A stretch of DNA of 64,000 nt from Lachnospiraceae bacterium (GTDB lineage: Bacteria > Bacillota_A > Clostridia > Lachnospirales > Lachnospiraceae): assembly GCA_024684065.1 (NCBI GenBank), contig JAIKXO010000009.1, positions 6,245-70,244 of the forward strand, in the 5' to 3' direction. The translations under genes were made by a program, and so were the position numbers. Numbering within the stretch: position 1 is the stretch's first letter; each line of letters begins with the position of its first letter. Positions 8,568 to 17,393 of this stretch are shown here, one piece after another. The notes under the pieces were generated by a model. That model did no database searches. It saw only the letters and a list, made by a program, of their open reading frames with translations, and had not been told where the DNA came from.

Positions 8568-8700
8568 CTCAATAACGGAATTAAATTCCGTTATTGAGCA
8601 TAACATGATGCGACCGGCCGCGTAAGGAAATCAGCCGCGTTGCGGCACGCGGCCGGCGCGTACTCCTTAACGAAACGGCAGGCCATTTCGTTAAGGAGTA
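8568..8700. repeat. Three-hairpin palindromic cluster upstream of ppdK
   Basis: Hairpin 1: 14-bp perfect stem CTCAATAACGGAAT, loop TAA (8568-8598). Hairpin 2: nested, outer arms CCGGCCGCGT/ACGCGGCCGG (8614-8656) around CCGC-GTT-GCGG. Hairpin 3: perfect 15-bp stem TACTCCTTAACGAAA (8661-8675 with 8686-8700), ending just before an A-run and the ppdK ribosome site at about 8721-8731. The AT-rich/GC-rich/AT-rich arrangement is the same as at 42748-42916. It would form part of the ppdK leader if transcription starts upstream. Confidence 0.7.
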
Positions 8701-8736
8701 TAAAAAAAAATGTTTCAAGAAGGGAGAAAAAGGATA

Positions 8737-11577
8737 ATGAAAAAATGGGTTTACCTGTTCAGTGAAGGCAATGCTGATATGAGGAATCTCTTAGGCGGAA
8801 AGGGAGCTAACCTCGCCGAGATGACGAATATCGGGCTTCCGGTTCCCCAGGGCTTTACCATCACTACAGAGGCTTGTACGCAATATTATGAGGATGGAAG
8901 GACTATCAACGAGGAGATAATGGGCCAGGTAATGGAGTATGTGGCCAAGATAGAGGAGTTAAACGGAAAGAAGTTCGGAGATCTGAAGAATCCTCTTCTG
9001 GTATCCGTCCGTTCGGGAGCAAGGGCTTCCATGCCGGGAATGATGGATACGATACTTAACTTAGGACTTAATGACGAGGTCGTTGCCGCCATGATAGCTG
9101 GCAATCCGGATCCGAAGTTTGAGCGTTTCGTCTATGATTCCTACAGAAGGTTCATCCAGATGTTCTCGGATGTTGTCATGGAAGTCGGCAAGAAATACTT
9201 CGAGAAGCTCATTGACGACATGAAGAACGAGAAGGGCGTTAAATATGATGTGGATTTAAGCGCTGAGGATCTCAAAAAGTTAGCAGAGCAGTTCAAGGAA
9301 GAATATAAAAACCAGCTCGGGAAGGACTTCCCTTCGGACCCCGTGGAGCAGATGAAGTTAGCCATAGAGGCTGTTTTCAGAAGCTGGGACAATCCGAGGG
9401 CAAATGTATACAGAAGGGACAATGATATACCTTATTCATGGGGCACGGCTGTTAACGTTATGCCGATGGTCTTCGGAAACCTTAACAATGAATCCGGAAC
9501 CGGCGTTGCGTTCACGAGAGATCCCGGAACCGGCGAGAAGAAGCTCATGGGTGAGTTCTTAAAGAATGCCCAGGGCGAGGATGTCGTCGCCGGTGTCAGG
9601 ACCCCGATGCCCATTACCCAGATGGAGCAGGAGTTCCCCGAGGCTTACGAACAGTTTACGAATGTCTGCGAGACTCTTGAGACCCATTACAGGGATATGC
9701 AGGACATGGAATTTACCGTTGAAAACAGGAAGCTTTACATGCTCCAATGCAGAAACGGAAAGAGAACGGCACAGGCAGCTTTAAAGATTGCCTGCGATCT
9801 TGTGGATGAGGGCATGAGGACCGAGGAAGAAGCGGTAGCCATGATCGATCCCAGGAACCTTGACACACTGCTTCATCCACAGTTTGATGCGGAAGCCATA
9901 AAGGCCGCGACTCCTTTGGGAAAGGGCCTCGGAGCTTCTCCGGGCGCTGCCTGCGGAAAGATCGTCTTCACCGCCGAGGACGCGCAGAGCTGGAACGCAA
10001 GGGGAGAGCAGGTCGTGCTTGTAAGGCTGGAGACCTCCCCCGAGGATATAACCGGAATGAAGTCCGCGAAGGGAATACTTACCGTAAGAGGCGGAATGAC
10101 CTCCCACGCGGCCGTTGTCGCAAGAGGAATGGGACGCTGCTGCGTTTCGGGCTGCGGCGACATAATAATGGATGAGGAGAACAAGAGATTCTCACTCGGC
10201 GGGAAGGAATTCCACGAAGGCGACGAGATCTCCATAGACGGAACGACCGGTAATATTTACGATGGCCTTATAAAGACCGTGGATGCCTCCATAGCAGGCG
10301 ATTTTGACAGGATCATGGGCTGGGCCGATAAATACCGCACGATGAAGGTCAGGACCAACGCGGATACCCCTGCCGACGCAAAGAAGGCCAGGGAGCTTGG
10401 TGCCGAGGGTATCGGTCTTTGCAGGACGGAGCATATGTTCTTCTCCGAAGACAGGATCGAGATGTTCCGTGAGATGATCTGTTCGGATACCGTAGAGGAA
10501 AGGGAGAAGGCTCTTGACAAGATCCTTCCTTATCAGCAGAAGGATTTCGAAGAGCTGTATGAGGCCCTTGAGGGATGCCCGGTCACCATCCGTTTCCTCG
10601 ATCCCCCTCTTCATGAGTTCGTTCCACAGGAGGAGGAAGATATCAGGAAGCTTGCTTTCTCGCTCGGAAAGTCCATAGAGAGGGTCAAGAGCATTATCTT
10701 AAGTCTCCATGAGTTCAATCCGATGATGGGCCACAGAGGACTGAGGCTTGCGGTTACCTATCCTGAGATCGCAAGGATGCAGACGAAGGCTGTCATAAGG
10801 GCGGCGATCGCAGTGAATGAAAAGCATCCCGAATGGAAGATGAGGCCGGAGATCATGATTCCCCTTACCAGCGAGGCGAAGGAATATGATTATGTCAAGA
10901 AGATCGTTGTAGAGACGGCAGAGGCGGAACTTGAGGCATCCGGTAAGGAGCTTGATTATGAGGTCGGGACCATGATCGAGACTCCGAGAGCGGCGGTTAC
11001 TGCCGACGCCATCGGAAAGGATGCCGATTTCTTCTGCTTCGGAACAAATGACCTTACGCAGATGACATACGGCTTCTCAAGAGATGATGCCGGCAAGTTC
11101 TTAAATGCTTATTATGATAAGAAGATCATGGAGAACGATCCTTTCTCAAGGCTTGACCAGGAAGGTGTCGGAAGGCTTATGAAGATGGCTGTCGATATGG
11201 GTAAGGAAGCAAATCCCGAGCTTCATATCGGTATCTGCGGAGAGCATGGCGGAGATCCCACTTCGGTAGAGTTCTGCAATAAGATCGGACTTGATTATGT
11301 ATCATGTTCTCCCTACAGGGTTCCGATCGCAAGGCTTTCTGCCGCGCAGGCAGCCATAAACGAAAAAGCGGAGAAGGAAAAATCCAGGTGCAAGGACTGG
11401 AAGTCCTTCGTGGATGATGATACCAGAGCGAAGCTTAAGGAAGCGGCGGAAAAGGCACAGGCGGTAGCAAAGGATCTTGCGGAGACCTCAGCCGATGTCG
11501 CAAAGGCAGGGCTGGCAAGCCTTAAGGCCGGGATCGAAGAAGCAAAGAAAGCTTATAAAGAGGCCAGAAAGGGCTGA
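8737..11577 (+). CDS. ppdK: Pyruvate, phosphate dikinase
   Basis: 946 aa. Interconverts pyruvate, ATP and Pi with PEP, AMP and PPi in the cytosol, here either for gluconeogenesis or for PPi-linked glycolysis. Order: N-terminal ATP-grasp region (GGKGANLAEM, SVRSGARASMPGMMDTILNLG); central phosphohistidine domain with GGMTSHAAVVARGMG (catalytic His457); C-terminal PEP/pyruvate barrel with GTNDLTQMTYGFSRDD and GICGEHGG (catalytic Cys834). The start at 8737 is chosen for its AAGGGAG site and homology; an in-frame ATG at 8710 adds nine unlikely residues. Typical enzymes are about 875 aa. This one has ~70 extra C-terminal residues rich in Ala, Lys and Glu that should form long amphipathic helices. 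All catalytic residues are present. Confidence 0.97.
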   Translation: MKKWVYLFSEGNADMRNLLGGKGANLAEMTNIGLPVPQGFTITTEACTQYYEDGRTINEEIMGQVMEYVAKIEELNGKKFGDLKNPLLVSVRSGARASMPGMMDTILNLGLNDEVVAAMIAGNPDPKFERFVYDSYRRFIQMFSDVVMEVGKKYFEKLIDDMKNEKGVKYDVDLSAEDLKKLAEQFKEEYKNQLGKDFPSDPVEQMKLAIEAVFRSWDNPRANVYRRDNDIPYSWGTAVNVMPMVFGNLNNESGTGVAFTRDPGTGEKKLMGEFLKNAQGEDVVAGVRTPMPITQMEQEFPEAYEQFTNVCETLETHYRDMQDMEFTVENRKLYMLQCRNGKRTAQAALKIACDLVDEGMRTEEEAVAMIDPRNLDTLLHPQFDAEAIKAATPLGKGLGASPGAACGKIVFTAEDAQSWNARGEQVVLVRLETSPEDITGMKSAKGILTVRGGMTSHAAVVARGMGRCCVSGCGDIIMDEENKRFSLGGKEFHEGDEISIDGTTGNIYDGLIKTVDASIAGDFDRIMGWADKYRTMKVRTNADTPADAKKARELGAEGIGLCRTEHMFFSEDRIEMFREMICSDTVEEREKALDKILPYQQKDFEELYEALEGCPVTIRFLDPPLHEFVPQEEEDIRKLAFSLGKSIERVKSIILSLHEFNPMMGHRGLRLAVTYPEIARMQTKAVIRAAIAVNEKHPEWKMRPEIMIPLTSEAKEYDYVKKIVVETAEAELEASGKELDYEVGTMIETPRAAVTADAIGKDADFFCFGTNDLTQMTYGFSRDDAGKFLNAYYDKKIMENDPFSRLDQEGVGRLMKMAVDMGKEANPELHIGICGEHGGDPTSVEFCNKIGLDYVSCSPYRVPIARLSAAQAAINEKAEKEKSRCKDWKSFVDDDTRAKLKEAAEKAQAVAKDLAETSADVAKAGLASLKAGIEEAKKAYKEARKG

Positions 11578-11605
11578 TCATTTCATTAAAATATAATAAA
11601 CCAAA

Positions 11606-11640
11606 GCAGAGGACCCGGTCTTAACAGCCGGGTTTTCTGC
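11606..11640 (+). terminator. Probable terminator hairpin after ppdK
   Basis: An interrupted stem, GCAGA-ACCCGG against CCGGGT-TCTGC, lies 30 bases past the stop. There is no immediate T-run, but an eight-T run follows about 20 bases on (11660-11667). Moderate support only. Confidence 0.4.
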
Positions 11641-11689
11641 AGGATATGGATGAATTTGTTTTTTTTAATATCAGATAACGGAGGTAGAT

Positions 11690-13138
11690 ATGGGAATATT
11701 ATCAGGGCTTGAGCCGGCTTCGGTCCTACATTATTTTGAGGAGATCTGCTCGATCCCCCATGGCTCGGGAAATACGAAGGAAATAAGCGATTATTGCGTA
11801 AGATTCGCAAAAGAGAGGGGCCTTAAGCATTATCAGGATGAAAGCAATAATGTCATTATCTGGAAGGAAGGAACAGAGGGCTATGCAGAAAAGCCTTACG
11901 TTATGCTTCAGGGACATCTGGACATGGTATGCGAGAAGGAGGGCGATCATGAGATCGACTTCGAAAAAGACGGGCTTTCCCTGAAGGTGGAAGACGGTAT
12001 GATAAGCGCTGAAGGGACCACCCTTGGAGGAGATGACGGGATCGCGATAGCAATGAGTTTAGCGCTCCTTGATTCTGCGGACATTTTGCATCCTCCCATA
12101 GAGGCTGTCTTTACAGTGGATGAGGAGATAGGCATGCTCGGTGCGAGCGCTCTTGATATGAGCCTGTTAAAATCAAAAAGCATGATCAATATTGATTCCG
12201 AGGATGAGGGCTATCTCCTTGTCAGCTGCGCGGGGGGAGTTACCGCTACCTGCAGCCTTCCGGTAAAGAGAGAACCTTTTGGAGATGTTATGTTGACCAT
12301 TACCGTTGACGGCCTTCTCGGTGGGCATTCAGGACAGGAGATAGATAAGGGCAGGGCAAGCTCTAACAGTCTTATCGGGAGGATCCTGTCAAAGCTTAAT
12401 AAGGAGTTTGATATAAGACTTGTGACGGTTGAAGGCGGAAATAAGGACAATGCTATTCCGAGATGTTCACGGGCGGTTGTCGCCTTTTTTAACGGGGAAG
12501 ACGCTGACAGAGCGGAAAGCGTGGTCAATGAGATGGGAGACATTTTCAGCGCGGAGTACAGGGTGACGGATCCTGATATAAAGGTGCAGGTGAGCGTATT
12601 TTCTTCCGCTGAATGTGAGCCGATGGACAGAGATTCAACGCAGGCGGCGATCAGGATGCTTCGCATGCTTCCGCAGGGTGTACAGAGGATGAGCCCTGAT
12701 ATAAAGGAGCTTGTCCAGACCTCGCTCAATCTTGGGATCCTAAAGACAGAAAAGGATGCGGTTAAGGCTTCTTTTTCGGTGAGGAGCAGCATGAACACCG
12801 AAAAGGATGAGCTGACAGACCGCCTGACAAATATCATGGAGGCTTTAGGTGGAAGCATAAGCTTTGCCGGTGCATATCCGGCCTGGGAATATAACAAGGA
12901 TTCAAGGCTCAGGGATGTGATGACCGGGTGCTTTAAGGAGTTATACGGCAGGGATATGACTGTATATGCCATTCATGCCGGTGTGGAGTGCGGGCTGTTT
13001 GCGGATTCGATCCGGGGGCTTGATGCCGTTTCGATCGGTCCGGACATGAAGGATATCCATACGCCGAAGGAGGCTCTCAGTGTCGAAAGCGTTAAGAGAA
13101 CCTGGGAATACCTTCTGAAGGTCCTGCAGAGGTTATAG
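11690..13138 (+). CDS. pepD: Aminoacyl-histidine dipeptidase (Xaa-His dipeptidase, M20C)
   Basis: 482 aa, the usual length for PepD. A cytosolic zinc peptidase cleaving short peptides such as beta-Ala-His and many other dipeptides. Metal-site motifs are in the expected order: GHLDMVCE (~75-82), TLGGDDGIA (~105-113), FTVDEEIGMLGA with the general-base Glu pair (~142-153), and IDSEDEG (~168). The lid domain contains GLLGGHSGQEI, and a late HAGVECG (~427-433) supplies the last ligand. Start has a GGAGGTAG site. Probably supplies amino acids from imported peptides, which fits the nearby cstA. Monocistronic. Confidence 0.95.
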   Translation: MGILSGLEPASVLHYFEEICSIPHGSGNTKEISDYCVRFAKERGLKHYQDESNNVIIWKEGTEGYAEKPYVMLQGHLDMVCEKEGDHEIDFEKDGLSLKVEDGMISAEGTTLGGDDGIAIAMSLALLDSADILHPPIEAVFTVDEEIGMLGASALDMSLLKSKSMINIDSEDEGYLLVSCAGGVTATCSLPVKREPFGDVMLTITVDGLLGGHSGQEIDKGRASSNSLIGRILSKLNKEFDIRLVTVEGGNKDNAIPRCSRAVVAFFNGEDADRAESVVNEMGDIFSAEYRVTDPDIKVQVSVFSSAECEPMDRDSTQAAIRMLRMLPQGVQRMSPDIKELVQTSLNLGILKTEKDAVKASFSVRSSMNTEKDELTDRLTNIMEALGGSISFAGAYPAWEYNKDSRLRDVMTGCFKELYGRDMTVYAIHAGVECGLFADSIRGLDAVSIGPDMKDIHTPKEALSVESVKRTWEYLLKVLQRL

Positions 13139-13276
13139 GGGGCGCCTTTAAAAAGTGCCGTATTTTTACCGGGATCAAAGGTATGGGGCCGGCTGTTTGG
13201 CAGGCCGGAATTTATACTGCTTTAATAAAAAAGAAACAATAAACTTTGTTAAATTTCTGTGAATATTTTATTGAAA

Positions 13277-13282
13277 TATAAT
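13277..13282 (+). promoter_or_regulatory. -10 element before the 194-aa unknown gene
   Basis: A consensus TATAAT lies 24 bases before the ATG at 13306, predicting a leader of only about 17 nt. I see no good -35 box and no Shine-Dalgarno site in that leader. Confidence 0.4.
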
Positions 13283-13305
13283 TATATATGTACTAGAATA
13301 GCCCT

Positions 13306-13890
13306 ATGGGAACAGAAAAAGAAAGACTGCGGGATGACCTTCTTATACGTGATTTTCAGGACGTTCCTTCAGAGCCTTCGGCGGAGGGGACTGTTAAGGA
13401 GAGGATACGTGACAGGCTTTTAAAATCCTATGCCGTATACTATAACGTTTCGACTATGGGAGTCAGGGAGCCTTTTTTTGCAGAGGCGGAGTTTCATCAG
13501 AATGATAAGCAGTATTTCCTTGTCAAGGCCGCGAAGATAGCGGAGAGCGATTCCCATGAATATGTTTATTTTGCCGACGCAGGCGTTCTCGGAGTGGAAG
13601 CTCTTTTAAAGATGTGCGAAGAGGCCTGGAAAAGGGGGCTTTTTCTGGTCAGGCCTAAGAGCGGCCACAAAAATACGGACGTCCTTCTTTTCATCATTGC
13701 CGATTCTGTTCCGGAGGAAACGGAGAAGAAGATAGGCAGGATAAAGAAGTATAAGAGCTATAAGTACACCTTCTGGGGGTGGAGTAAGTTCAGGCTGGTT
13801 GCGATCGATACAAAAAGGGGAAAAGCCTTCTATAACAGGGAGGGCGGGATCCTTAAGGGTATCGTTAGCGATATATTATCGGAAGTATAA
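13306..13890 (+). CDS. Unrecognised 194-aa cytosolic protein
   Basis: Starts at ATG 13306, the only upstream start, although no Shine-Dalgarno is visible and the leader may be very short. No signal peptide or membrane segment. The N-terminal ~45 residues are charged (ERLRDDLL and ERIRDRLLKSY look like related helices). The rest alternates strands and helices: YFLVKAAKI, YVYFADAG, LLFIIADSV, and an aromatic stretch KYTFWGWSKFRLVAID near 160. I recognise no family. The stop codon lies inside the first arm of a hairpin (13875-13906), so the repeat element has become the 3' end of this gene. Confidence 0.7.
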   Translation: MGTEKERLRDDLLIRDFQDVPSEPSAEGTVKERIRDRLLKSYAVYYNVSTMGVREPFFAEAEFHQNDKQYFLVKAAKIAESDSHEYVYFADAGVLGVEALLKMCEEAWKRGLFLVRPKSGHKNTDVLLFIIADSVPEETEKKIGRIKKYKSYKYTFWGWSKFRLVAIDTKRGKAFYNREGGILKGIVSDILSEV

Positions 13891-14060
13891 CAATACTTCC
13901 GATAATCGAATACGGCGCATCAGGCTGCGCCTTTTATCGGAACCTTGAAAAGCAGGTTCCGATAAGACATATTATCGGAAGTATAACAATACTTCCGATA
14001 ATCGAATACGGCGTATCAAGCTGCGCCTTTTACCGGAAAATCCGAGATCGTTTTCCGGTA
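13875..14060. repeat. Tandemly duplicated three-hairpin element
   Basis: Two units of ~96 bp start at 13875 and 13971. Each begins with the same perfect 14-bp stem (ATTATCGGAAGTAT, 4-nt loop), then a short GGCG..GCGCC hairpin, then a third hairpin. The first 64 bases match at about 61 positions. The third hairpins differ in sequence but both pair fully: TTATCGGAACCT/AGGTTCCGATAA in unit 1 and TACCGGAAAA/TTTTCCGGTA in unit 2. Unit 1 overlaps the end of the 194-aa gene; unit 2 ends 69 bases before cstA. Confidence 0.85.
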
Positions 14061-14128
14061 TGCTCTTTAACTTAAAACTGAGAGGTGGAATGCTCGGTTT
14101 TAAAATTTTATGAAAAGGAGATGGGGAA

Positions 14129-15832
14129 ATGAATGCTTTACTAATCATCATCGCTGCTATCGTATTCCTTGTCATAGGCTATGTTACCTATGGATCATGG
14201 CTCTGCAAGCAGTGGGGGATTGACCCTGACAGAAAGACTCCCGCAATTGAGAAAGAAGACGGAGTTGACTATGTTGCCGCAAAGCCTGCGGTACTTATGG
14301 GTCATCACTTTTCTTCCATAGCCGGCGCAGGCCCGATAAACGGACCTATTCAGGCATCGGTTTTTGGATGGCTACCGGTATTTCTGTGGTGTGTTATCGG
14401 AGGAATCTTTTTCGGAGGACTTCAGGATTTCGGCTCTCTTTTCGCTTCCGTAAGGCATGACGGAAAGAGCGTTGGAGAGATTATCGGGGATACTATGGGA
14501 AAGAAGGCGAAGAGGCTGTTTATCATCTTTGCTCTTCTCGTGCTTATCCTTGTTATTGCTTCCTTCGTAAACGTAGTTGCAGGTACGTTTATGACTCTGC
14601 CCGATGAGGTTGGCAGCGGCTTTGTGACCAATCCTACGGGTAACCAGACTACTGCAATGATCTCACTTCTGTTTATTGTCATAGCTGTAATTTACGGTTA
14701 TCTGACGAACAAGATGGGTATTAAGACTCTTCCCGCTTCTATCGGCGGGATAGCTGCGATCGTCCTGATCACGGTGATCGGCCTGAACGTAGGCTTTGGA
14801 ATGAGCCGTACGGCATGGATCGTATTTATAGGCGCCTATATTACAATAGCTTCTCTTGTGCCTGTATGGATCCTGCTTCAGCCCAGAGATTATCTGTCGA
14901 GTTTCCTGCTTTACGCAATGATGGCGCTCGCCGTCATCGGTATCCTGGTATCGGCATTTACGGGTTCGGCTTCCTTTACGATCCCCGCCGTTACATCGTG
15001 GAATCCGGGCTTGGGCCCTATGTTCCCTACATTGTTCATTACGGTTGCCTGCGGTGCCTGCTCAGGTTTCCACAGCCTTATTTCAACAGGAACGACTTCC
15101 AAGCAGCTTGACAATGAGAAGAACGCAAAGGCTATCGGCTACGGCTCGATGCTCATAGAGTCGGCTCTCGGTATTGTTTCTCTTATTGCCGTAGGTATGG
15201 TTTATCAGACATACCTTGACGGCGGCTTTGGTTCTCCTTCAGCTGCTTTCGGTTCAGGTATCGCGATCATGTTCGGAGCAGAGGGGACCGGCACATACAA
15301 TACCGTAAGAGCTCTGCTCACACTTGCGGTTTCCGTATTCGCCCTTACTTCGCTTGATACAGGTACAAGGCTTTCACGTTTCATGTTCTCGGAGCTTTTC
15401 CTTACGGAAGACGAAGCGACCTGGCAGGATGCAAAAGGAGCAAGGAAATTCCTTGCCCATCCTCTTGTGGGAACCCTGTTCATGGTTATCGTGGGATGCG
15501 TTCTCGGCGGACTTTCGCTTTCACAGATCTGGGGACTTTTCGGAGCTGCCAACCAGCTTCTTGCAGGTATAGCTCTCCTTGCTGTCTGTGCATGGCTCGG
15601 CAATGTGGGCAAGAACAATAAGATGTTCCTGTTCCCGATGTGCTTTATGCTCGTTGCCACGCTTTGCAGCCTTATCATGACCGTATTCAAGAAGTTCGGC
15701 GTGATCGGGTCCGGAGAGGCAGTCTGGGGCGACTGGTTCCAGCTTATCTTTGCGGCGGCTATGGCTGTTCTTGCCATTATCCTTGCTATCGAAGGCATTC
15801 AGACGCTTTCAAAGCAGAAGGCCAGGGCATAA
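14129..15832 (+). CDS. cstA: CstA-family carbon starvation protein (pyruvate/peptide permease)
   Basis: 567 aa with about 15 hydrophobic segments across the whole length. Diagnostic CstA stretches include MGHHFSSIAGAGPINGPI near residue 53 and FGGLQDFGSLFASVRHDGKSVGE near 93. The family imports pyruvate or peptides and responds to carbon limitation. This shorter Firmicutes-type version lacks the long C-terminus of E. coli CstA (~700 aa). The start has an AAAAGGAG site. The leader contains the duplicated hairpin element, and a terminator follows at 15879. Alone in its transcription unit. Family call firm; substrate not decided by sequence. Confidence 0.94.
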   Translation: MNALLIIIAAIVFLVIGYVTYGSWLCKQWGIDPDRKTPAIEKEDGVDYVAAKPAVLMGHHFSSIAGAGPINGPIQASVFGWLPVFLWCVIGGIFFGGLQDFGSLFASVRHDGKSVGEIIGDTMGKKAKRLFIIFALLVLILVIASFVNVVAGTFMTLPDEVGSGFVTNPTGNQTTAMISLLFIVIAVIYGYLTNKMGIKTLPASIGGIAAIVLITVIGLNVGFGMSRTAWIVFIGAYITIASLVPVWILLQPRDYLSSFLLYAMMALAVIGILVSAFTGSASFTIPAVTSWNPGLGPMFPTLFITVACGACSGFHSLISTGTTSKQLDNEKNAKAIGYGSMLIESALGIVSLIAVGMVYQTYLDGGFGSPSAAFGSGIAIMFGAEGTGTYNTVRALLTLAVSVFALTSLDTGTRLSRFMFSELFLTEDEATWQDAKGARKFLAHPLVGTLFMVIVGCVLGGLSLSQIWGLFGAANQLLAGIALLAVCAWLGNVGKNNKMFLFPMCFMLVATLCSLIMTVFKKFGVIGSGEAVWGDWFQLIFAAAMAVLAIILAIEGIQTLSKQKARA

Positions 15833-15878
15833 GCGGATCGGCAGTCGTTTTGCCGAAAATATATAAGTGACAGTATTT

Positions 15879-15907
15879 CGGGCAGTCTTTATAAGGCTGC
15901 CCGTTTT
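15879..15907 (+). terminator. Intrinsic terminator of cstA
   Basis: Perfect 7-bp stem CGGGCAG (15879-15885) / CTGCCCG (15897-15903) followed by TTTT. Confidence 0.7.
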
Positions 15908-15970
15908 AGTTGCTATTCCCGGGATTTTAACAGATGTTATTTTCTTCTTTTATATCGGAGGATTTAATAG

Positions 15971-16034
15971 TATAATGTAACGGCAAGTCAGACCAGGAAT
16001 GCAAATATGCCCTTTTAAGTCTGACCGGTCAGAC
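15971..16034 (+). promoter_or_regulatory. Promoter -10 and candidate operator of the xpaC-telA cluster
   Basis: TATAAT at 15971-15976 would start RNA near 15983. AAGTCAGACC at 15985-15994 recurs as AAGTCTGACC at 16017-16026, the latter forming one half of a perfect 16-bp palindrome GTCTGACCGGTCAGAC (16019-16034). These sites sit in the leader just before the xpaC start at 16048. They could bind a regulator or form RNA structure. No -35 box is obvious. Confidence 0.45.
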
Positions 16035-16047
16035 CAAGAGCAGAGAT

Positions 16048-17352
16048 ATGAGCGGAGATAAGAATAATTCATTAAACGATATAGGGAAACAGATCACCTC
16101 GTCGCTTTCGGAGGGGCTTAAAAGCGGTGATTTCAGCGGGCTGAACAAGGCTATTTCGGATTCCGTGGAATCGGTGGTGAATGATGCCCTGGGACTGAAT
16201 TATACCGGGTCGATAAAGACCAGTGATTATGATGCAAGGACCTATAAAGAGGGAAGCAGGACCAGGGAATATCAGGACCGGATAGCAAAGGAGCATGAAA
16301 GAAGACGGGCGGCAAGGCTTAAGGAGCAGCAGGAGTTAGCAAGAGCAAGGCAGGAAAAGCTTGAGCGGCAGAATGCCTTAGAGGGAAGCACAGGCGCAGT
16401 CCCTGCCCGTTATAAAAAGGTAAACAATGCGCTCACTGTACCGGGGAGCTTCCATCCTATCGGAAATGTTTCCGGAAATGTATGCGCCATAGGTGGAGCC
16501 GTCGGGATGCTTTTTTCGTTTGCCAAAACGATAGTCAACGGTGTAAGCGCTCTGTTTGTCGCGGGTTCCGGAGCTTCCGTGGCCACCCCGGCTGCGCTTT
16601 TCATCATTTTCCTTGGTTTTTTCTCCTTCGGAATGTATAATAGGGGAATGCTCGATCGCGCGAGAAGATATGCACAGGCCTGCGGTGAAAAGATGTATAT
16701 ATCTATTTCAGAGCTTGCGTCGGGGACGGGCATGAAGCCTAAGAGACTTATCCGTGATATCAAGAGGATGCTTAAGAAAGGCATTTTCCCTCAGGGCCAT
16801 CTCGACGAAAAGGAAACAACCCTGATGCTCTCCAATGCGGTTTATGAAGAGTATTTAAAGACGGAAAAGCATAGAAAGCTTTTAGAAGATGAAAAGAACA
16901 TTATAGACGCGCAGCCCGGTGAATATAAGGATCTTGACGAGCTTTCTGTCATGATGAAGGAGGGGGAGAACTTTATCGAAAGGATCCATTCGCTTAATGA
17001 CAGGATACCGGGCGAAGCGATAACGGCAAAGCTTTCAAGATCCGAAACGCTGCTTAAGGAAATATTCGCCTGTGTAAGGGAGCATCCCGATCAGATGGGG
17101 CGGACGCATAAGCTTATGGACTATTATCTCCCGACCATGATAAAGTTAGTGGAAGCCTATGCGGAATATGATAAGATAAGCGCTCCGGGTGAGGAGATAA
17201 TAAAGGCAAAGGCGGAGATAGAAAATACGCTTGATAAGATAAACGAGGCCTTTGGCCAGCTTTTGAACAATCTGTTCAGGGATTCTGTTTGGGACGTTAC
17301 CTCGGATGCGAAGGTTTTAGAGACCATGCTCAAGCAGGAAGGGCTGACCTAG
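16048..17352 (+). CDS. XpaC-like protein (5-bromo-4-chloroindolyl phosphate hydrolysis family)
   Basis: 434 aa. An N-terminal ~110 residues are polar and Arg/Glu-rich (ERRRAARLKEQQELARARQEKLERQ). A hydrophobic region of two segments follows at ~150-200, then a cytosolic helical domain with CGEKMYISISELASGTGMKPKRLIRDIKRMLKKGIFPQG near 225. XpaC genes are widely paired with telA, as here; the biochemical role is not established. The start ATG has only a weak ribosome site. telA follows 41 bases downstream. Confidence 0.8.
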   Translation: MSGDKNNSLNDIGKQITSSLSEGLKSGDFSGLNKAISDSVESVVNDALGLNYTGSIKTSDYDARTYKEGSRTREYQDRIAKEHERRRAARLKEQQELARARQEKLERQNALEGSTGAVPARYKKVNNALTVPGSFHPIGNVSGNVCAIGGAVGMLFSFAKTIVNGVSALFVAGSGASVATPAALFIIFLGFFSFGMYNRGMLDRARRYAQACGEKMYISISELASGTGMKPKRLIRDIKRMLKKGIFPQGHLDEKETTLMLSNAVYEEYLKTEKHRKLLEDEKNIIDAQPGEYKDLDELSVMMKEGENFIERIHSLNDRIPGEAITAKLSRSETLLKEIFACVREHPDQMGRTHKLMDYYLPTMIKLVEAYAEYDKISAPGEEIIKAKAEIENTLDKINEAFGQLLNNLFRDSVWDVTSDAKVLETMLKQEGLT

Positions 17353-17393
17353 CCCGAATTTTAAAGAAAAGACTTTTTAAGGAGGAGAGCATT

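Noticed and set aside
13875..14060. CRISPR array
   Set aside because: Only two units, each self-complementary along its length, with no spacers.
403..15832. Many long antisense or shadow frames over ppdK, the kinase-like gene and others
   Set aside because: They lie opposite strongly conserved proteins, lack ribosome sites and read as low-quality sequence.
17289..17393. Longer TelA start overlapping xpaC
   Set aside because: The perfect AAGGAGGAGAG site at ~17380-17390 sets the start at 17394.
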